Assembly: GCA_021234155.1 (NCBI GenBank)
Contig: JAJEKV010000039.1
Coordinates: 2,484,001 to 2,548,000, forward strand
From: Isoetes taiwanensis
Lineage: Eukaryota; Streptophyta; Lycopodiopsida; Isoetales; Isoetaceae
DNA length: 64,000 nucleotides
Direction of reading: 5' to 3'
Below are positions 57,240-64,000 of the stretch, in pieces. The position numbers were made by a program, and so were the translations under genes. Each line of letters begins with the position of its first letter. Position 1 is the first letter of the stretch. Under the pieces are notes generated by a model. The model saw nothing but the letters and a program-made list of their open reading frames with translations, did not search any database and was not told the origin of the DNA.

Positions 57240-59140
57240 TCTTGATAAGGATCTTTGAACTTAATAAAAATACTGATGCCATTGTAGTTGATAGTGGGTA
57301 GAGAGATCGTATGGTACAATCTCTAATCTCCTCAAGAACATACATCAAGCAAGCACAATAAATATTCAAGTTGGAAGTGGAGCTTTCTTTGCCAAAGCTG
57401 AAAAAAAGGGACTTTTAGGTTGATTGGCGTAGATGGGAAAATCGTAGATATAGAAAATGTTCTTTAAATACTTGGCATAGTTAAAAATCTAATTTGATAA
57501 GTCAACTTGTTGACTTAGGGTATCGAGTCAATTTTGACTCAAAAGGATGTAGAATTTACCTCAATGATGAATTGAAGTTTTTTGCTAAGAGATGTGGGAA
57601 TTTGTTTCAAATGGAGCATTTGACTTGTAATAGCATCAATAATGTTAATCTTTTTCAGGAAAGGGTATGGCATATGCAGTGGCTTTGCACACATTATAAT
57701 AATATTAAATACATGGCAAAGCAAAATTTGATTGATTGCAAGGAAGTGCAAACTGGAAAGCTGTTATGTGAGGGCTGCATGCTTGGAAAGATAAACAGAC
57801 TACCCTTCACAAAGGCGAAACACATAGCAAACCATGTAATTGAGTTAGTACATACGGACTTATGTGGTCTATTGAATATCAGAGGAAGAACCAATAAGAG
57901 ATATTTCATAACATTCATTGATGAATACAGTAGGAAATGTAAATGCTATTGTTTGGAGAGGGAATCATAAGACCTAACTGCATTCAAACAGTATGTAACT
58001 GAAGTCGAAAGAGGTCAAAAGGTAAAATGTATCAGATCAGATCGAGGTGGAGAATATTTGTCTACAAAGTTTAAATTATTTTGCATTGCCAATTGCATTA
58101 AGAGACAACTTACTTGCAGGTATAGCCCTCAGCAAAATGGAGTAGCAGAGAGAAGGAACAGAATCTTAATGGATGCAGTGAGATCCATGATCAAGCATAG
58201 TGGTCTGCCAAACTATCTCTGGGAGGAAGCACTCAAAACAACAATCATGATTCAAAACAAGCTACCCATAACAATCCTCAAAAATAAAACACCTTCAATG
58301 CTTTGGTCAGATTCAAAGAGGGAATTAGATTTCAGCATGTATAGAGCTTATGTCCATGTCTTACTTATACTCATGTTCCAGCAAAACTAAGGAAAAAACT
58401 TGACAATAAGGTAGAAATTGGATTCTTAGTAGGGTATGGTGAAGAATCTAAAGGTTATAGAATTTTTATTCCAAATACAAGGTAGATTGTGATCAGTAGG
58501 GATGTTATCTTTAATGAAGAAACATTATACATGGATAGGATTAACAAAAGGGATAGTATGCTAGACCATCCCAAAGAGGAAAAGAAAGTTGAATTTACAT
58601 TGACCTTGAGTCTGAACAGACTGAAACAGTGAATTGAAAGAGAAAAATATGAAATCAAATGATGATATCTTAAACAGTGAACAGGAAAGAGCAAATGACA
58701 TGTTGGAACATGTGCCTAGAAGGAGAAAAACACCAGCAGAAAGGTTAATAGAGGAAGCAAATCTGGACAACACTGAATATGGCACAACAGAAGTTGGGAG
58801 AAGCAAAAGGCTAGAGCAATATGAACAAATATATATTAGAAGATGAAGCAATTCCAAAGTCTTTAGAAGAAGCTTTGAAGTGTGATGACAAGAAAAGATG
58901 GATGGCAGCCATGAAAGAAGAACTTGATTCATTTAAGCAGACACAAACCTATGAACTTGTTGATTACCACTCATCAAAAATGTGATTGGCGTGATGGAAG
59001 TAAAAGTTCAAAAGCAAAACTAGTGGCTCAAGGTTTTACTTAGAAAAAGAGAGTAGATTATGATGAAACCTACTCACCTATAGTGAAACTTACAAGCTTG
59101 AGGCCCCGAGAAGCGATATATCAAATGAAGTTCATTAGTG
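57240..59140 (+). pseudogene. Copia pol: protease trace, integrase, truncated RT
   Basis: DAIVVDSG (about 57270) is the protease active site, followed by stops. 57494-57970 carries the GAG-pre-integrase zinc region (WHMQWLCTHYNNIKYM, LCEGCMLGK) and the first integrase Asp (VHTDLCG). 57972-58390 has IRSDRGGEY (second Asp) and SPQQNGVAERRN (Glu). An RT start is visible at 58855-59095 (SLEEALKCDDKKRWMAAMKE, then DETYSPIVKLTSL). Then the RT palm and RNase H are missing: the text jumps at about 59100 to the C-terminal end (MCSPKRPTRSKFVYLGNRLN). An internal deletion of roughly 1.3 kb relative to a full element is inferred. Confidence 0.9.
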
Positions 59141-59245
59141 CGGTTGAAGCAGTTAGGATGTGTTCACCAAAAAGGCCGACAAGAAGCAAGTTTGTCTATT
59201 TAGGGAATAGATTGAATATTCGAGGAATATATGATGAAGGAATAA

Positions 59246-59882
59246 TGTTGGAATATAAGTAGAAGTCATCATATATTGATCAATTTAATCTGGCGATATA
59301 TGCACTCAATTGCACTTAAGAACCTAGGTAAAAGTGGTTCTTATATTTGAGATGGATTAATGACCTAGGTGAGATAGTTGCAATGATCTTGGAGTTCATA
59401 TTTGAACTTGATATTTAAAGGTTCAATGGTCCAAGGTGATAAGTATTCCAATTATACATGAGGGAGGTGGCGCCACGAATATTGGAAGCAAAGGCATCAA
59501 AAGAATCGACCACCTTTAAACCTTTCTAAACCCATTTGCAAAACCGTGGGATGATCAAGCTGTATATTATGAGGCGAGGAGGAGATGAAGCAAGGCAAGG
59601 GGCACCTTGAAGGAGTTTAGATTGAAAGCCTAATTAAATAATTGAGGCTTGGGTTCTCAGTGTATATTTTCATTCAACCCATGAATAGTAGTTGAGTTAT
59701 AGTTCATTGCTTTCTGATAATTCATGTAAATAAATCCAATGGTTGAATCTTTGTAACTTGCCTTGATTATTTACATCATTTGTAGAGTTTAGGACTTAAA
59801 CATTCAAGTGTTGATAGTGATCTACTTGAGTGCATAAGTTAACCAAGTGCATTGATTGGTATAGATAAGTTCAATTACAACA
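59246..59882 (+). repeat. Copia 3' LTR, 637 bp
   Basis: Partner of 55517-56157. Preceded by a short purine-rich tract (GATGAAGGAATA), a weak polypurine tract. Confidence 0.95.
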
Positions 59883-60125
59883 CCAGCTGTAGCAACTCCT
59901 GCAATTGCTTCTTGAGCTCTGCCAGCTCTGGAGTGCTCATTAATGCGCCTGCTGCTCTCTTTTTGTACTTGGGTCCCATAGGCCAGTTGGTCTCCGTGGA
60001 CGATAAAATCCTATTCTATTCTATTCTATAAGGTGCCTTACTGATAGGCTTAGCATCTGGTGCTAGTGTAATCTCACATTCCACGATTGACGACCACCAG
60101 TTTACAGGCAACAACAAGTTTGGAG
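59883..60125 (-). pseudogene. Ty3/Gypsy reverse transcriptase, upstream part
   Basis: The minus strand reads CEITLAPDAKPISKAPYR (about 60090-60035), then PKYKKRAAGALMSTPELAEL and KKQLQELLQL up to the Copia insertion at 59883. This is the conserved run-in to Gypsy RT (PI..APYR...PELAELK.QL.ELL..GFIRPS). It joins 55516 downward. Similarity stops at about 60125, so protease and gag are missing. Confidence 0.9.
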
Positions 60126-61322
60126 CGGTTTCTAGTATATTCTAGGCATATTCTAACATATACTTAAAATATGCCAAAAACCGAGATGAGCAAGGGCTTG
60201 GCGCCTAGGGCAACCCAAAATTTGGGGGTATGCTTGAAGCCCAAAAATTGGTAAGAGGCTAACCATACTATTTTCACTCGAACCAATCAGCTCTTCAACA
60301 CATTGCAAGTATATTAAGAACACCACTAATAACGATGCCCGGTGTTCTTTGGGCATAAGTTGAGGATCTGTAAATGATAAAGCGACAATGATCACAGGGT
60401 GTTGTTCACCATTCAATGCATTATCCTTTCATTAAGTGTCTAGCTTCAAACTTTCCAATTCTTCCCTCTTAGAACCTTAGCATTCATGATCTTGGACCTA
60501 GAATAGCTTGATGCATTGGGAAAAGTTTCATTATGTCTTCCATGTTTGTTAGAGTCGAAGCACTAGAGTTGCATTAGAGGTGCATAAATGCATAATGCAT
60601 TGGAGGTGTCGTTGGATTGAGTCTAATGGCTTTAATGGATTTCCCCCTTTTTCCTCCTAAAACCCTTTCCCTTCATTTCCTTTTTCTTTTTCAGCTTAAC
60701 TCTATTTAACTCACGTTGTTAGATGGTGTTCTCCTCGAATCAATTCATGGCTATAGGTCGATGTTTTGATTTAGAAGGGAAAAGGGGAAGGGAAAGGGAA
60801 GGGATTTAAATTGAGACGTCTACTATTAGGTTTGTATTGAATGGTGAATGTTAATGATAGAATCTTGAGAAAATTGTGCATGTGTTACCTATATTGATAC
60901 CATGTGACATGGCAAAAATTGTGCATTCCATTGTTTGAACCACCATCTAAGTGGGGCATTAAAAAATTCCAACGGATCTTTAACAATTGTCAACCAAATG
61001 CATGTAAATTCTTATAGGTTCTCAAGAATCATAGATCAAAGCGGCCAAGGCCTTTACATAATATAATATCTCTAATTTAAGACGTTGTATGTGGGGTTGT
61101 AAACTGAGTTAACGTCCACTTTTTGAAATAAAGAATATATGCATCTTTTGCTATAAAGAATAAATGCATACTTCTAAAGTTAGACTTCGAGTTCAATAAA
61201 CAGCGGAATAATATAAAGTTATCTAGGAATGTGTTCATTCCAGAAGATTTTCCATGGTTAACCTTGCAATGATGTTAGCCCGTACCAAACATCATAACCT
61301 TGACATGATGTTTAACCCTTAC
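60126..61322. other. no gene seen; possible long intron of the HEN1 fragment
   Basis: No HEN1 methyltransferase exon (the GCGSG motif) is recognisable on the minus strand here. If the HEN1 gene were whole, its next exon should follow 61323. The short direct repeat ATTCTATTCTATTCTAT lies at about 60012. Nothing else is seen. Confidence 0.4.
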
Positions 61323-62067
61323 CAAAGAGGTGGCTTGTGACTCTCTTATCAGATTCACAGCAAAATCTATGCGTTGTCTAGACAAAGGAGGTGAGAAAAA
61401 TGCAGACTCCATTCTCTCCTCCGGTGCTTCAAGGAAGCTTTTTAAAGTTACAGGAAAATCCAGTCTGAAGTCCTCTAGAACTGTAAGAAAGTAACATTGT
61501 GAGCACAACGATAGATTACATTGTTAAGAAAAATTCCAGTACCGGGGTTGAGGTTCACGAATTTTTATTTAAGATCTCCTGACAGGAGGCATACAGTAAC
61601 TCATTTGGAAAAAGGTTGCATAGAGAATTGTGCAGTTTGACCAACAAATAAGCTTGAGACACATGCATCAAGTATTCCTATTACTGCCCCACTGCCAATT
61701 TCAAAGTCAAAATCTTCATTCGTTTCAATCTGCTCATCCATGCCTTCTCCAACTAAATGTACTGATCCTGCAGGAGGTCTTTTACTACTTTCTTCACCAT
61801 ATAATCTCCCAGTTTTTGTGATATATCATGCATCTGGGAATTCTCTCTAGGGGCTATGTGCTTCTTAGGTTCACCAATAGAGCTCCAACGTCCCATGCCA
61901 TTGTTTAGAGCCTGCGATAATTGAAGCAAGGCCTTCCAACATGCACTCTGAATAGCATAACTTCTAACTTGCATTTTTAGTTGACATGTAAATGGCCCAG
62001 AAATTCCAAGATCGTCATTCTGATTCTAGGAAAGATGTTGAGCCTCCTTTGCATTATGGCAATCAGT
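61323..62067 (-). pseudogene. HEN1: HEN1 small-RNA 2'-O-methyltransferase, three partial exons
   Basis: HEN1 methylates the 3' end of plant miRNA/siRNA duplexes. In minus-strand order: 62067 to about 61800 reads GPFTCQLKMQVRSYAIQSAC then WKALLQLSQALNN, matching the end of the second dsRNA-binding region. After a frameshift near 61815, TNEDFDFEIGSGAVIGILDA, then CVSSLFVGQTAQFSM matches the FKBP-like domain. The exon 61480-61323 (acceptor TTACAG, donor GTAAGG) reads FLEAPEERMESAFFSPPLSR, then QRIDFAVNLIRESQATSL, the conserved entry to the methyltransferase domain. The catalytic exons (GCGSG and the metal-binding EXXEHHH-type site) are not in the window below 61323. Retained introns exclude a processed copy. 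The frameshift and missing ends make it a fragment, although splice sites look intact. Confidence 0.8.
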
Positions 62068-62123
62068 CTGTTCCAGGCCAAACAGAAAGGATATCTCATT
62101 TAATAATCTTAAATATTACAGAC

Positions 62124-62335
62124 CTTTATCATTGTTGGCTTGTCCTTCGCAGAGTTGGCCTCCTCGATCACAGCACAAATGGCATCATAATCAATATTTC
62201 CATTTTGCACCCAAATACTATGCCAGCCAAGGGATTCAAACTGAGCTTGAACATCCTCAATGAAGACAATCTCAGTATAGCCATCAATAGAGATATGGTA
62301 TAGCCATCAATAGAGATAGAGGTATGGTGATTCAT
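62124..62335 (-). pseudogene. transketolase exon fragment
   Basis: The minus strand 62297-62124 is open for 58 codons: [34 protein letters not shown], then [17 protein letters not shown]. This is the plant transketolase segment just after the thiamine-diphosphate motif (DNHISIDGDTEIAF...GWH.IWV.NGN...DKPTLIK). Transketolase works in the Calvin cycle and pentose phosphate pathway. The exon ends AAAG|GT, and an acceptor AACAG follows 55 bases later, leading straight into the HEN1-like exon at 62067. A 23-bp duplication (TATAGCCATCAATAGAGATA..., about 62275-62325) disrupts its 5' side. No other transketolase exon is seen, so one exon has been displaced or captured. Confidence 0.78.
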
Positions 62336-63206
62336 GTGTTCTAGTTTTGCATGGCAGGCAGACATGCATGGACACTCTGTATTTATTTAATTCGTAATAC
62401 TACTCAGCCCAGTACAGAAGACCTGGCCTTCTTGCTTGCTAGAAAAAACCCAGTTCTAAAAGCTCAGCATTTGGATCCCATTTGGTTTTCCAACTACTTC
62501 CCTGTATCATATTACCTCTAAGACCTGCTACTCAGCCGTGTTTGATGCAAGAATACCCTACCTTATTTGTAGAAGCATGCCGAGAAGATAGAAGAACGTA
62601 GCAGGCAGAGAATAGGGGAAACCCATGACCCGCCTTCAGCTCTGTTCTTCAGCTCTTGGTGCCTGTTCTGCTTGTAGAAACAATGCAAAACAGAAAAGCA
62701 ACAACTAAAGGCAAATCTTACCTGCATCGTCCGGAAGAAGAAGAGCCATCCCAGGCAGTGCCATCGCCATAGTCCATCAATATTCGAGCCCATCGCCATA
62801 GCTGGAGATACGGATTCTACAGGGAAAGCGGCAGAAGTCCAGAACCTCAAGAACCTCAAGATGCCAGGAGCGAGAGCTGTTCTTATTAAACCCGACAAAA
62901 CAATACCAATCCATGGGTCTTATGCCCCCATTGCCAAAGCTAAAGCTTCAGCCATTGTTTTCCCTTTGCATCAAAATTTGTTTCAAGTTCCGGCAGTCTC
63001 TTCTGCGCTTGGAGAGCTCCTTCAGGAGGGGCAAAACGTCCCGAGCTCTGCACCGTCCAAAGCTCTACACCGTTGAAACCTAAAAAAAAAAAAAAGGATG
63101 AGAAGAGAAATCTTGGCCATGCAATGTCGATGGATCTCAGCCGTCAAATTAGGGCTGGGTCAGGCCTACAACTTAGTGAGACCCAAACCCAAACCCAAAT
63201 CCACCG
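62336..63206. other. intergenic, between divergent fragments and the F-box gene
   Basis: A plausible minus-strand first exon ends at a good donor (GATGCAG|GTAAGA, about 62732), with ATGs at about 62760-62800, but the product is unrecognised. The plus-strand frame 62861-63076 is unrecognised. A 13-base A run at about 63081 precedes the F-box gene. No clear TATA box for that gene was found. Confidence 0.4.
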
Positions 63207-64000
63207 ATGGCCAAAACAATGGATCCCGCAATATGGAGCGCCTTACCCCTCTTCTTGCAGCTGCATGTCTTATCATGGCTGCCGCTGGCAAGCCTAGCTC
63301 GAGCTGCCATAGTTTGCAAAACATGGAAGTCTGAGATTTATTCTGGACAAATACTTTCTCGTGTTTCAGCACAAGAGCCCTGGTTCATTTTCTTCCGATC
63401 AGTCCCTGGAGCAGCGCAGGCGGCGGCCCTCATCTCATCCCAGTCCCCTAAGAAGTGGGCTGCTTTTTCCTTCTCAAATCTCGCCGGCTATGGCGTAGTT
63501 TTGGATTCTCACAACGGCCTCGTTTGCGTGGGTACAACAAGAAGCGCTGCGAATTGGCAACTGGCAGTTCTGAATCCCCTTACCGGTTCGTCTAAATTCT
63601 TACCCAAAGCTCCATCTTGCAGGCTTGATTTCAGTGCTTGTATAGTTGCATTGCATGTAGTTGCATGCAGATCATGCAGCAAGAGGTTTAGGTATAAAGT
63701 AGTTGTGATTTCTTATTGGGAGCTTCCAAAGGGGCACTGTAAATGCAAGTCTCTGGATTGTGACTGCCCAGATACCACTTTTGTGGCAGATGTGTATGAT
63801 TCTGATGTAGAAAGCTGGTCCAGGCGCAGCGGCACAAACAGCAAATGTATCTGTGAAGGAAATTTGCAGAATGGTACCAAAACAGTGCATAATGGGGTGG
63901 TTCATTTTGTCACAATAAGGGGACTCCTTGATTATTATCCTCACAGCATACTTTCCTACAACATTCTGGCAGATACATGGCGAGAGGTTGCATTTAGAGG
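63207..64000 (+). CDS. F-box/kelch-type protein, 3' end outside window
   Basis: The frame is open from 63180 to the window edge (264 codons from ATG 63207, no stop). The second ATG at 63219 gives MDPAIWSALP, the usual start of this plant family, so translation may begin there; both sites have G at +4. The F-box is at residues about 10-45 (LPLFLQLHVLSWLPLASLAR then AAIVCKTW), which would bind an SKP1-like adaptor in an SCF ubiquitin ligase. QEPWFIFF (about 56-63) is the signature after the F-box in F-box/kelch proteins. VVLDSHNGLVCVG and LAVLNPLTGS (about 117-126) start the kelch-like beta repeats that bind the target. A Cys-rich insert (CKCKSLDCDC, about 178-188) and a KCICEGN segment are unusual. 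Codon use is regular and no defects are seen. This is the only intact gene in the window; its substrate cannot be inferred. Confidence 0.9.
   Translation, partial: MAKTMDPAIWSALPLFLQLHVLSWLPLASLARAAIVCKTWKSEIYSGQILSRVSAQEPWFIFFRSVPGAAQAAALISSQSPKKWAAFSFSNLAGYGVVLDSHNGLVCVGTTRSAANWQLAVLNPLTGSSKFLPKAPSCRLDFSACIVALHVVACRSCSKRFRYKVVVISYWELPKGHCKCKSLDCDCPDTTFVADVYDSDVESWSRRSGTNSKCICEGNLQNGTKTVHNGVVHFVTIRGLLDYYPHSILSYNILADTWREVAFR

Larger units (their letters stand above)
55517..59882 (+). mobile_element. Ty1/Copia LTR retrotransposon, inserted in Gypsy RT
   Basis: Two LTRs (55517-56157 and 59246-59882) begin TGTTGGAATATAAG and end AATTACAACA, the TG...CA rule. Inside, in order: gag with CCHC knuckles, a protease trace, integrase and the start of RT, which is the Copia order. 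Flanking bases ATAGC and CCAGC match at three of five, a worn target duplication. Excision rejoins the Gypsy RT between QELLQL and FIRAS. The LTRs differ by many substitutions and small indels, so the insertion is not recent. Confidence 0.95.

Noticed and set aside
60126-61322. HEN1 catalytic exons downstream of 61323
   Set aside because: Looked for a GCGSG-type motif and the conserved His-rich site on the minus strand and found none.
61630-62303. Plus-strand ORFs over the HEN1 and transketolase fragments
   Set aside because: They are antisense shadows of recognisable minus-strand exons.

Overview
This 64 kb window is nuclear DNA of a land plant. It is AT-rich and very TE-dense, with decayed single-exon TE proteins, PPR and F-box sequences, HEN1 and transketolase exons, and LINE, Copia, Gypsy, hAT, MULE and MITE remains nested in each other. 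A large-genome seed plant, perhaps a gymnosperm, would fit, but that is inference. Nothing here is bacterial or operon-like. The only gene that looks alive is an F-box/kelch-type gene running off the right edge.

Layout. 1-3380: the end of a Lys-rich ORF, then a PPR pseudogene split by an unclassified element (E1). 3547-10064: a LINE with endonuclease, reverse transcriptase, zf-RVT-like C-terminus and poly-A tail, itself split by a 2.4 kb relative of E1 (E2) with an 8-bp target duplication. 10065-12278: exon-like gene debris. 12279-23495: a nested hAT complex. hAT A was invaded by a second copy of its own family (hAT B, 15389-23155, target duplication ATTCATAT). hAT B was then invaded by a 366-bp MITE with a tRNA-like box and by a 3.46 kb element (C) with about 30-bp terminal inverted repeats. 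Element C carries a degenerate satellite, a SINE-like head and an array of short perfect palindromes.

23496-36155: a MITE, then a decayed DUF7869-like TE protein on the minus strand, split by an approximately 7.9 kb foldback element whose arms are inverted GTGGTTTT / AAAACCAC minisatellites. 36600-44600: an unexplained CpG-rich tract, with a CpG-poor core at about 39741-41900 and no recognisable genes. 47284-49662: a decayed zinc-finger-862-like (DUF4371) hAT transposase.

53413-60125: a MULE fragment with a GGAAACCC minisatellite, then a Ty3/Gypsy RT split by a 4.4 kb Ty1/Copia element with two LTRs whose own RT is mostly deleted. 61323-62335: broken minus-strand exons of the small-RNA methyltransferase HEN1, preceded on the same strand by one transketolase exon. 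63207-64000: the F-box gene, divergent from these fragments.

The genes do not form a pathway. The window reads as layers of transposition over older host-gene debris. Several insertions can be ordered in time by nesting: E2 after the LINE; MITE and C after hAT B after hAT A; Copia after Gypsy; foldback after the DUF7869-like gene.
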